From NCBI GenBank assembly GCA_012511315.1, contig JAAZGI010000227.1:1-5342 (forward strand): DNA of 5,342 nt, written 5' to 3'. Shown here piece by piece: positions 1-5,212 of the stretch. This stretch comes from Clostridium sp. GTDB taxonomy: Bacteria > Bacillota > Clostridia > Clostridiales > Clostridiaceae. How positions within the stretch are numbered: position 1 is the stretch's first letter; each line of letters starts with the position of its first letter. Both the position numbers and the translations under genes were made by a program. The notes below the pieces were generated by a model. It did not search any database. It was not told the origin of the DNA and saw nothing but the letters and a program-made list of their open reading frames with translations.

Positions 1-378
1 GTTTCAATGTCATATCCCTTTTAAAAACAATGGTTTTTGTTCCGCTCAAGTTCTTCTGAAAATATTTATTTCTGAAAGTTGGAGTGTTTGCACAGATTGA
101 ATCTAATTGTTTTATTAACTGCAGCAATTGCTATATAGTTTTTTAAGGATTACACAAACATTGGATAAAGCATTAGTTTTAAAGAATTCTTTTCCCCTAC
201 AACTTCCCCTCAAAATTTAATAAAAAGACCTGCTTCTTACTTTAGGCAAATGGTTGATTCAACTTAAGATTGTCTTACTTTCGCTTCAATATAAACGATT
301 ATATTGATGTGAGAGTGGTAATTCTTTTGCCAATTCTTTGCGCTCTTTTTTTGCATTTTTATTAAATAATTGTTGGCA
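1..378. other. AT-rich intergenic stretch without a convincing gene
   Basis: I see no open frame with a believable start and ribosome binding site here. Small symmetric elements are present: a weak AT hairpin (aaaaac at 23-28 against gttttt at 33-38), a 10-bp palindrome agcaattgct (123-132) and a longer palindrome at 286-307 listed separately. On the minus strand an ATG at 13-11 follows a purine run, so a leftward gene could begin at the very edge, but only four codons are visible. The stretch is probably the spacer between an unseen upstream gene and the leuS promoter. Confidence 0.6.
286..307. repeat. Perfect 9-bp inverted repeat (AT-rich palindrome)
   Basis: The arms tcaatataa (286-294) and ttatattga (299-307) are perfectly complementary around the four-base centre acga. 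No T-run follows, so it is not a normal intrinsic terminator. It lies about 70-95 bases upstream of the leuS promoter. It could be a binding site for a dimeric regulator or a chance palindrome in AT-rich DNA; the sequence does not decide. Confidence 0.5.
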
Positions 379-408
379 TTGACGAATTGACTCCGTTCTA
401 GTTATAAT
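379..408 (+). promoter_or_regulatory. Probable sigma-A promoter of the T-box-leuS unit
   Basis: A -35-like TTGACG (379-384) and a perfect -10 TATAAT (403-408) are separated by 18 bp. Transcription would start near 414-416, giving a leader of roughly 330 bases before leuS. A second TTGACT at 387-392 is only 10 bp from the -10 and is unlikely to be used. This is the best consensus promoter upstream of the T-box. Confidence 0.7.
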
Positions 409-458
409 TAACTGTAAGTTTAAGGTTTTATTTTAAACTGATTTTTATTTATAAATTT

Positions 459-482
459 GGTTATCCAGTCTGTTGGATAATC
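459..482 (+). other. Hairpin in the early leuS leader, upstream of T-box Stem I
   Basis: ggttatcc (459-466) can pair with ggataatc (475-482) around an eight-base loop, including one G-U pair. It lies between the predicted start of transcription and Stem I and is not a standard T-box element. No T-run follows. It may protect the 5' end of the transcript, or be an accessory structure or a DNA-binding palindrome. Confidence 0.45.
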
Positions 483-653
483 TGTAAATATCTAGGAAGT
501 TGGAGTAGTAGAGTAAGTAGGCTTTTCAGAGAGCTCTGAGTCGGTGGGACAGAGTAGCTAAATTTCTTGAACTCGCCAATGGAGATGATCTCAGGCAAGG
601 GAGATCCGCCACCCACGTTACGGGTTATGAGTGAAACATTTTTTTGTTTAACT

Positions 654-682
654 AGAGTGGTACCGCGTATAACTTCGTCTCT
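654..682 (+). promoter_or_regulatory. T-box antiterminator element
   Basis: AGAG (654-657) pairs with CTCT (679-682), and GCG (665-667) pairs with CGT (676-678), leaving the seven-base bulge UGGUACC (658-664) that contacts the tRNA acceptor end. This is the canonical antiterminator architecture. Bases 676-682 are also used by the terminator stem, so the two folds exclude each other. The usual AGGG of the motif is AGAG here, and its partner is CTCT, so pairing is kept. Confidence 0.9.
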
Positions 683-704
683 AACCTTGAGACGGAGCTT
701 TTTT
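673..704 (+). terminator. T-box-controlled intrinsic terminator before leuS
   Basis: cttcgtctc (673-681) pairs with gagacggag (689-697) over nine base pairs, including one G-U, with a seven-base loop taacctt. A run of six T (699-704) follows. It is the default fold when tRNA-Leu is charged and competes with the antiterminator for bases 676-682. Confidence 0.93.
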
Positions 705-733
705 ATTTTAACAACCTTTATCAATAAACATCC

Positions 734-739
734 AGGAGG
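734..739 (+). promoter_or_regulatory. Ribosome binding site of leuS
   Basis: AGGAGG lies seven bases upstream of the ATG at 747. It fixes the leuS start: the same frame stays open further upstream, but those codons run through the T-box and terminator and cannot be the real N terminus. Confidence 0.95.
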
Positions 740-746
740 AGAGCAT

Positions 747-3149
747 ATGTTTAATATTCACGATACAGAAAAAAAGTGGCAGCAACATTGGCTAGACCAC
801 AAAACCTTCAGCGCAACGGAACAATCTGACAAAGAAAAATACTACTATCTGATTGAATTCCCCTACCCTTCAGGGGCAGGCCTTCACGTCGGTCACTGTC
901 GGAGCTACGTTGCCTTAGACGCCATGGCGCGTAAAAAACGAATGATGGGCTACAACGTTCTATTCCCCATTGGATGGGATGCTTTTGGCGCTCCAGCTGA
1001 GCAGTATGCCATCAAAAATAAAATCCACCCCAAACAAGCGGTGGAAGAAAACATTAAGGTGTTTAAAGGACAAGTCCAAGCAATGGGAACTTCCTTTGAC
1101 TGGGACCGAGAGATTTCAACCACGGATCCAGAATATTATAAGTGGACCCAGTGGCAGTTTTTAAAATTCTTTGAAAAAGATATGGCTTATAAGGCCGAAA
1201 AGAATATTAACTGGTGCCCTTCTTGTAAAACTGGACTATCCAATGAAGATTCTTCGGGTGGTGTTTGCGAACGGTGTGGAACCGCTGTAACCCAAAAATC
1301 CAAAGCACAGTGGATGTTGCGGATGCAAGACTATGCTGAAGATCTTCTGGAAGGTTTAGAAGAAACAAATTTCCAAGAACGAATTAAGCAAGCTCAAACC
1401 AATTGGATTGGTAAATCCGTTGGTGCAGAAATCGACTTTCAAATTAATAATATCAACGAAAAATTAAGGGTTTTTACCACCCGACCAGATACCATCTACG
1501 GCGTAACTTTTATGGTAATTGCCCCTGAGCATCCCTTGATTGAAAACTATCAGGATCAAATTCATAATATCGATGAAATTAAGGCTTATCAACATGCAGC
1601 GACTCATAAGTCTGAGTTTGAGCGGACTCAACTCAATAAAGATAAAACCGGTGTTAAGATTCAAGGTCTTAGCGCTAAAAATCCAGTGAGCGGCGAAGAC
1701 CTCCCCATCTTTATCTCTGACTATGTCATGATGGGCTACGGTACCGGAGCCATTATGGCAGTCCCTGGTCATGACCAAAGAGATTGGGAGTTTGCCCGGA
1801 AATTCGGCGTTCCAGTCATTGAAGTCATCTCCGGCGGCGACATGGAAAAGGAAGCCTACAATGGCGAAGGTCAGAGCGTTAACTCCCCCTTAATCGATGG
1901 CATTAAGGATCGGAAAGAAGCCATTTCGAAAATGTTAATATATATAGAAGACCATAACTTGGGTCAGCGTAAGACCAATTATAAGCTCCAAGATTGGGTG
2001 TTTTCCCGCCAGCGCTTCTGGGGAGAGCCTATTCCACTGGTTCATTGTGATTCCTGTGGCTGGCAAGCGGTTCCCTATGACCAGCTTCCAGTTGAACTTC
2101 CTGAAGTGGTAGAATATGAACCCACCGCTGACGGCGAAAGCCCCTTGGCTAATATTGGTTCCTGGGTTAATACTAGTTGTCCCAAATGCCAGGGCCCGGC
2201 TCGCCGCGAAACGGATACCATGCCAAACTGGGCAGGATCTTCTTGGTACTTCCTCCGATATATGGATCCTCACAATAGCAAAGAGTTTGCTTCAAAGGAC
2301 GCTTTAAACTATTGGGGCAAAGTGGATTGGTATAACGGTGGAATGGAACATGCTACTCGCCACCTGCTCTACGCTCGTTTCTGGAATCAATTCCTTTACA
2401 ATGAGGGCCTAGTGCCCAATAAAGAGCCCTTCAATGTACGTGTAGCTCACGGCATGGTATTAGGCACTGACGGGGATAAAATGTCCAAATCAAAGGGTAA
2501 TGTGATTAACCCTGACGATATCATTAAGCAATATGGGGCCGATACCTTGCGCTGCTACATTATGTTTATGGGTGATTACGAAAGAGAAGTCTCTTGGAAC
2601 GAAAATGGTGTTGCCGGCGCTCGCCGTTTCTTAGATCGGATCATCCGCACGGCAGATAAGGTGGTTGAAGGAAATGACTACTCGAAAGAATTAGAGAAAC
2701 CCTTCCATAAAACCATTAAAAAGGTAAGCTTTGATATTGAAGAGATGAAGTTTAATACGGCCATCTCCAGCCTAATGATTCTAATGAATGAAATTGATGA
2801 TGTAAAAACCATTACGAAACAAGACTATCGTACCTTACTTCACTTGCTCAATCCATTCTGTCCTCATATGACAGAAGAATTAAATCAAAAACTCAGCTTA
2901 GGTGAAGAATTAGCCTTGTCCAAGTGGCCCACTTATGATGAAACCAAAACCATCGATGAAGAAAAAGAAATTGCAGTTCAAGTTAACGGCAAAGTTCGCG
3001 CTACCATCATAGTTAATATCTCAGACGAAGAAGCTACCATACAAGAAAAAGCCATGGCTAACGAAAACGTTCAAAAGTTTATCGACGGGAAAAACATTCT
3101 CAAAGTTATTATTATTAAAGGGAGAATCGTCAACATCGTCGCTAAATAA
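747..3149 (+). CDS. leuS: Leucyl-tRNA synthetase (class Ia)
   Basis: This cytoplasmic enzyme charges tRNA-Leu with leucine using ATP and hydrolyses mischarged tRNA. At 800 residues it matches the usual size of LeuRS in Bacillota. The HIGH-type signature HVGH is at residues 47-50 after PYPSGAGL, and KMSKS is at 578-582. Cysteine pairs CPSC (157/160) and CERC (174/177) form a zinc knuckle, with a second set at 434/437 and 478/481. The CP1 editing domain is intact: TTRPDT starts at residue 244, and the HDQRD motif has aspartates at 343 and 346. SRQRFWGEP and WAGSSWYF are typical LeuRS catalytic-core signatures. An anticodon-binding helical region follows, and the C terminus carries the VQVNGKVR and KVI...IVNIVAK tail. 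It is controlled by the leucine T-box upstream. No frame break was seen. The gene is visibly richer in GC than its flanks, as expected for a conserved housekeeping gene. Confidence 0.98.
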   Translation: MFNIHDTEKKWQQHWLDHKTFSATEQSDKEKYYYLIEFPYPSGAGLHVGHCRSYVALDAMARKKRMMGYNVLFPIGWDAFGAPAEQYAIKNKIHPKQAVEENIKVFKGQVQAMGTSFDWDREISTTDPEYYKWTQWQFLKFFEKDMAYKAEKNINWCPSCKTGLSNEDSSGGVCERCGTAVTQKSKAQWMLRMQDYAEDLLEGLEETNFQERIKQAQTNWIGKSVGAEIDFQINNINEKLRVFTTRPDTIYGVTFMVIAPEHPLIENYQDQIHNIDEIKAYQHAATHKSEFERTQLNKDKTGVKIQGLSAKNPVSGEDLPIFISDYVMMGYGTGAIMAVPGHDQRDWEFARKFGVPVIEVISGGDMEKEAYNGEGQSVNSPLIDGIKDRKEAISKMLIYIEDHNLGQRKTNYKLQDWVFSRQRFWGEPIPLVHCDSCGWQAVPYDQLPVELPEVVEYEPTADGESPLANIGSWVNTSCPKCQGPARRETDTMPNWAGSSWYFLRYMDPHNSKEFASKDALNYWGKVDWYNGGMEHATRHLLYARFWNQFLYNEGLVPNKEPFNVRVAHGMVLGTDGDKMSKSKGNVINPDDIIKQYGADTLRCYIMFMGDYEREVSWNENGVAGARRFLDRIIRTADKVVEGNDYSKELEKPFHKTIKKVSFDIEEMKFNTAISSLMILMNEIDDVKTITKQDYRTLLHLLNPFCPHMTEELNQKLSLGEELALSKWPTYDETKTIDEEKEIAVQVNGKVRATIIVNISDEEATIQEKAMANENVQKFIDGKNILKVIIIKGRIVNIVAK

Positions 3150-3408
3150 AGATCTAGCAAATGCTTGAATCCTTAACTTTTTTCTCGCTGTTTTAAGAAA
3201 AAAAGTAATGCTTTATCAATACTTCCAGAATGTCTAAGGCTTTAAAGTTCAAATGACTGGTCTTCTTCAAAAGATAAAATTGAAAAGAAAAGTCCAAGTA
3301 CAAATCTAAAAAGATGAGAAATGAACCAGGGTATTAAAAGCTAAGAATAAAAGACTGAAATCGGAAAAGCATAATATTTTAAAGAAAAGTAAAAGAATTT
3401 TAAAAATG
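3150..3408. other. Purine-rich non-coding stretch, probable leuS 3' untranslated region
   Basis: No believable gene is seen. From about 3265 to 3415 the plus strand is strikingly rich in A and G, with few pyrimidine runs. An imperfect AT inverted repeat (aactttttt near 3176-3183 against aaaaaaagt near 3198-3206) lies just after leuS but has no T-run and little GC, so it is a poor terminator. The leuS transcript probably continues through here to the hairpin at 3409. Confidence 0.5.
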
Positions 3409-3458
3409 AAGGAGTTGTTGCAAATCTAGGTATTTAGATGAGGAGCGACTCCTTTTTT
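3409..3458 (+). terminator. Probable intrinsic terminator of leuS, branched hairpin
   Basis: The outer stem aaggagttg (3409-3417) pairs with cgactcctt (3446-3454) over nine base pairs with one G-U, and the second arm runs into six T (3453-3458). Inside the large loop a second short hairpin, atcta (3424-3428) with tagat (3435-3439), can form. The enclosed loop is longer than in a typical terminator. It lies about 260 bases after the leuS stop and is the only good plus-strand terminator between leuS and the next gene. Confidence 0.65.
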
Positions 3459-3589
3459 ATCCAAAATTATAGATTGGTTGCAGTTTAAACTTTGCCCCAA
3501 ATTATTCACCGAATTATCTCATTTCAACTTTTGAGGTTTAATCGGAGCGGAAATTCATTTTCACTCGAATTCCTCCATGATTTTCTATT

Positions 3590-3645
3590 TTTGCAACATG
3601 TTAAATGAAAGCTAATCACCTAGATTTTATTTAACATGTTGCAAA
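3590..3645. repeat. Perfect 17-bp inverted repeat with 22-base spacer
   Basis: The left arm, tttgcaacatgttaaat (3590-3606), is perfectly complementary to the right arm at 3629-3645. Each arm itself contains the 8-bp palindrome aacatgtt (3595-3602 and 3633-3640), so the element can be read either as one long hairpin or as two identical operator-like sites centred 38 bp apart. No T-run follows, so a classical terminator is unlikely. No further copy of the arm exists in the window, so it cannot be assigned to an insertion sequence. Confidence 0.85.
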
Positions 3646-3824
3646 TGCGATTGTAAAGGATTACTATCATGTTATAAATTAATTTGACTTATTATAAACT
3701 ATACGGCATATATGGATTAACAATAATACTTAAAGTAAACCTTGTAACTCTAACACGCTCTATCTCTAAAGAATCTTTTACTAATTTTAAAATTGTTTTT
3801 CAACTTGCTTTATTGGAAACTTTT

Positions 3825-3965
3825 AAAACAGCTGCACGGCTCGACTCAAGTGACGTGATCGTATAGCTTTACCCTGGAGCCAGTTTGCCACTGGAGTAAT
3901 AGATGTTCACACAAACTTTTGTTGTGTTAGCGCAGTACCGATTCGATGGTCGCAAGGAATTAACG
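3825..3965. other. GC-richer block with several small hairpins
   Basis: Base composition changes visibly here from the AT-rich surroundings. Possible hairpins are ccagt/actgg (3880-3884 with 3890-3894), acacaa/ttgtgt (3909-3914 with 3922-3927), and a composite stem of gtta-gcg (3926-3932) with cgc...taac (3951-3964) enclosing acc/ggt (3937-3939 with 3948-3950). A direct repeat ctggag occurs at 3874-3879 and 3891-3896. I do not recognise any known riboswitch or RNA family. It could be a structured leader, a gene remnant, or chance. Confidence 0.35.
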
Positions 3966-4028
3966 TCTTTTAAATATAATATGGGAAAGCATACAGGCTC
4001 AACACATTTCAAAACTTTTCAATTTTAA
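3903..4028 (+). CDS. Doubtful small ORF, 41 aa, unknown function
   Basis: The ATG at 3903 is preceded by GGAG (3893-3896) at six bases spacing and directly by two in-frame stops. The frame runs 41 codons to a TAA at 4026-4028 that overlaps the start of the strong AAGGAGG site of the next start codon, a layout often seen in operons. The peptide starts MFTQTFVVLAQYRFDGRKEL, has no signal peptide or membrane segment, is basic, and matches no family I know. Against it, it lies within the hairpin-rich block and is short enough to be chance. It could also be a leader peptide for the exported-protein unit. Confidence 0.25.
   Translation: MFTQTFVVLAQYRFDGRKELTSFKYNMGKHTGSTHFKTFQF
3975..3980 (+). promoter_or_regulatory. 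Possible -10 element for the exported-protein unit
   Basis: A perfect TATAAT lies about 62 bases upstream of the ATG at 4042, but no recognisable -35 element is found 16-18 bp upstream and there is no TG extension. If used, the transcript would start near 3987 and the 41-codon ORF at 3903 would not be on it. An activator might be needed, or it is chance in AT-rich DNA. Confidence 0.3.
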
Positions 4029-4033
4029 GGAGG
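4027..4033 (+). promoter_or_regulatory. Strong ribosome binding site ahead of the exported-protein unit
   Basis: AAGGAGG lies eight bases upstream of the ATG at 4042. It is the only strong Shine-Dalgarno sequence near this unit. The ATG at 4071, which opens the long frame, has only A/T-rich sequence directly before it. The site therefore favours initiation at 4042, which decides how the start of the next gene should be read. Confidence 0.9.
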
Positions 4034-4041
4034 ACCCGATC

Positions 4042-4068
4042 ATGAAAGAAAATCTCAAAAAAGAATAA
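4042..4068 (+). CDS. Eight-codon ORF, leader peptide or frameshifted start of the next gene
   Basis: ATG at 4042 with an excellent ribosome binding site encodes MKENLKKE and stops at TAA 4066-4068, two bases before the ATG of the 221-codon frame. The sequence contains six A (4057-4062). One extra A, or a -1 slip of the ribosome on the AAA AAA codons, would give MKENLKKRIK joined to the downstream MNLILFV, a textbook signal peptide with a basic n-region. So this is most simply the true start of the next gene separated by a one-base deletion or sequencing error. Alternatives are a translated leader peptide that reinitiates at 4071, or a slippage-controlled switch. The sequence alone cannot choose. 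Confidence 0.6.
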   Translation: MKENLKKE

Positions 4069-4070
4069 AA

Positions 4071-4736
4071 ATGAATTTAATTCTATTTGTTTGCTTCGTT
4101 CTTTTAACACTGCTTACATCCACTCACCATAATGTAAGTTATGCATCTTTGATAGCTGAGAAAAGCACTTCCTCTTTTGGCACAAAATCTACACTCGAAG
4201 AAGAGATTGCCTTTTCAGAACTAGTAAATAGAGGGTATGAAAAATTTATCCAGAACAATAACGGTGAGCCTGATTATCTTGCAGGTGCCTATATTGATGG
4301 ATTCACATTTACAATTCTGGTCAATACTTCTCCAGATTCTGTACAAGATGAAATTGAACCCTTTTTCCCAATTGACAATTTAATAATAAAAAAAGCACCC
4401 TATTCTATAAAAGAATTAGAAAAAGTCCACAAGCAGATTGAAGACGAAATGTTATTAAAAGAACCCGGTGTTATCGGGGTTGGGGTTGACGAACGTAACA
4501 ACCAAGTATTTGTAGAAGTTAACTCTGAACAAATGTTTCAACAAGCAAAAGAGTTATTGGATACAATGATTTTAAACGGTTCAGTTAAGCAGACCACTCA
4601 TCCGATTATACAAATCCGATACAAAAATCTAGAATATACCCCAATGGTGGACGTTCAAGCTGGCGTTAATTCCTATATTATAAATGACAGAATTAACACT
4701 AATATACTTACTTTAATGAATGGACGTTTATCATGA
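4071..4736 (+). CDS. Secreted protein resembling the pro-region of trypsin-like proteases, no protease domain
   Basis: The 221-residue product begins with a hydrophobic signal segment (residues 2-16) and a likely signal peptidase I site after SYA (23-25). The mature part resembles the N-terminal region of secreted Bacillota S1/trypsin-like proteins: a GAYID strand at 72-76, a YSIKELEKVHKQI helix at 111-123, and a V-G-V-D-x-x-N-N-x-V-x-V-E-V strand at 137-150. In that family a catalytic domain follows; here the protein ends some 30 residues after QIRYKN, and no other frame restores one. It is therefore a stand-alone pro-domain-like protein. Such domains can fold or inhibit proteases, but that role here is inference. 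The start at 4071 has no ribosome binding site; the real start is probably 4042 through a frameshift. The stop overlaps the next gene as ATGA. It is visibly more AT-rich than leuS. Confidence 0.75.
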   Translation: MNLILFVCFVLLTLLTSTHHNVSYASLIAEKSTSSFGTKSTLEEEIAFSELVNRGYEKFIQNNNGEPDYLAGAYIDGFTFTILVNTSPDSVQDEIEPFFPIDNLIIKKAPYSIKELEKVHKQIEDEMLLKEPGVIGVGVDERNNQVFVEVNSEQMFQQAKELLDTMILNGSVKQTTHPIIQIRYKNLEYTPMVDVQAGVNSYIINDRINTNILTLMNGRLS

Positions 4737-5212
4737 ATAGAGTATTAAAGAGTGTGTTTCGTTTAATCTTAATTTTTAGTATTTCACCTATGTTATTCTC
4801 CTGTCAAAACTCTGTTAACTCAGATTTAACTCCAAGTGAATTAAATCCTTCCTATTTCGACGAAAATGTTCAGCTTGTACTGTTAGAACCCGATCAAATT
4901 TCAAGAAGTTCGGATGAATTAAAGCTGGAGCTTCAAAATAATACGCAAAAAGATTGGATGGTGGGTGGAGATATCAGACTAGAAATCAAGCTTGGTTCGG
5001 ATTGGTATAACCACGAAACCAAAGACAATGTAGCCTGGACAATGGAAGCCTATGAATTAAAAGCCGGGAGTACATTTGCATTTACGAGTTATCTTAAAGA
5101 TTACTATCCAGATTTAACCAAAGGTTCGTATCGACTAGTATCTCATTTACATGAGCCAACAAAGCAAGGGCCTTTTAGTAAAGCGGCGAAATTTGAGTTT
5201 ATGATTGATTAA
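4733..5212 (+). CDS. Small lipoprotein with probable bacterial Ig-like domain
   Basis: The 159-residue product has a basic start (MNRVLKSVFR), a hydrophobic stretch and a lipobox-like LFSC with Cys24, so it should be exported, lipidated and anchored on the outer face of the membrane. Phe at -2 of the lipobox is unusual but tolerated. Residues 45-157 read as an all-beta domain: LKLELQN at 63-69, WMVGGDIRLEIK at 75-86, W91, AW at 101-102, then a YELKAGS turn and a final LTKGSYRLV strand (128-136). This pattern resembles the Ig-like domain found in many small clostridial lipoproteins (Big_14-like). No catalytic motif is seen. The ATG overlaps the previous stop (ATGA) without a good ribosome binding site, which points to translational coupling and joint function with the upstream secreted protein. 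Confidence 0.8.
   Translation: MNRVLKSVFRLILIFSISPMLFSCQNSVNSDLTPSELNPSYFDENVQLVLLEPDQISRSSDELKLELQNNTQKDWMVGGDIRLEIKLGSDWYNHETKDNVAWTMEAYELKAGSTFAFTSYLKDYYPDLTKGSYRLVSHLHEPTKQGPFSKAAKFEFMID

Larger units (their letters stand above)
488..704 (+). promoter_or_regulatory. Leucine-specific T-box riboswitch
   Basis: This leader RNA senses uncharged tRNA-Leu and lets transcription read into leuS only when charging is low. Stem I is visible: basal atct/agat (490-493 with 583-586), ttgg/ccaa (500-503 with 576-579), an AGTAG element (504-508), and an apical hairpin ctctg/cagag (534-538 with 550-554) with the typical cggtggga-like loop. The specifier reads gaa-CTC-g, with CTC (Leu) at 572-574, so it should pair with a GAG anticodon. 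A hairpin gatctc/gagatc (587-592 with 601-606) directly follows Stem I. The T-box motif is at 654-667, with the bulge UGGU (658-661) matching an ACCA tRNA end, as expected for leucine tRNAs with discriminator A. The 5' boundary is approximate. Confidence 0.95.
3459..4041. other. Long intergenic region upstream of the exported-protein genes
   Basis: No convincing gene is seen in about 580 bases. It holds a 17-bp inverted repeat (3590-3645), weak promoter-like pairs (TTGTAA 3651-3656 with TATAAA 3673-3678, 16 bp apart), a GC-richer block around 3825-3965 with hairpins, a perfect TATAAT at 3975-3980, and a doubtful 41-codon ORF. An open frame at 3684-3866 would need a TTG start without a ribosome binding site, so I do not call it a gene. 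The region may be decayed coding DNA or an undescribed non-coding RNA or control region. Confidence 0.5.

Noticed and set aside
1..13. Possible start of a leftward gene with ATG at 13-11
   Set aside because: Only four codons are in the window, and the purine run (aaaaggga) sits too close to the ATG for a good ribosome binding site.
567..746. Extension of the leuS frame 60 codons upstream
   Set aside because: It would run through the specifier region, the T-box and the terminator and lacks a ribosome binding site; AGGAGG at 734-739 points to ATG 747.
1464..2273. Minus-strand open frames opposite leuS
   Set aside because: They are antisense shadows of a well-supported leuS frame, without ribosome binding sites or family resemblance.
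3176..3206. AT inverted repeat just after leuS as terminator
   Set aside because: The stem is almost only A-T, imperfect (six T against seven A), and lacks a following T-run.
3189..3335. Minus-strand open stretch of about 45 codons ending near 3190
   Set aside because: It has no start codon or ribosome binding site, and its Phe- and Leu-rich composition is what a purine-rich opposite strand produces.
3495..3608. Open stretch of about 38 codons before the inverted repeat
   Set aside because: It has no ATG, GTG or TTG with a ribosome binding site and shows no recognisable family.
3684..3866. 60-codon open frame in the intergenic region
   Set aside because: It needs a TTG start with no ribosome binding site and matches no family I recognise; its first bases look as much like a -35 element as a start codon. 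A decayed gene remnant is possible.
3850..3990. Known riboswitch classes (c-di-GMP, THF, purine, preQ1, cobalamin, glycine) in the block before the exported-protein genes
   Set aside because: None of their conserved core sequences could be aligned by eye; a covariance-model search would settle it.
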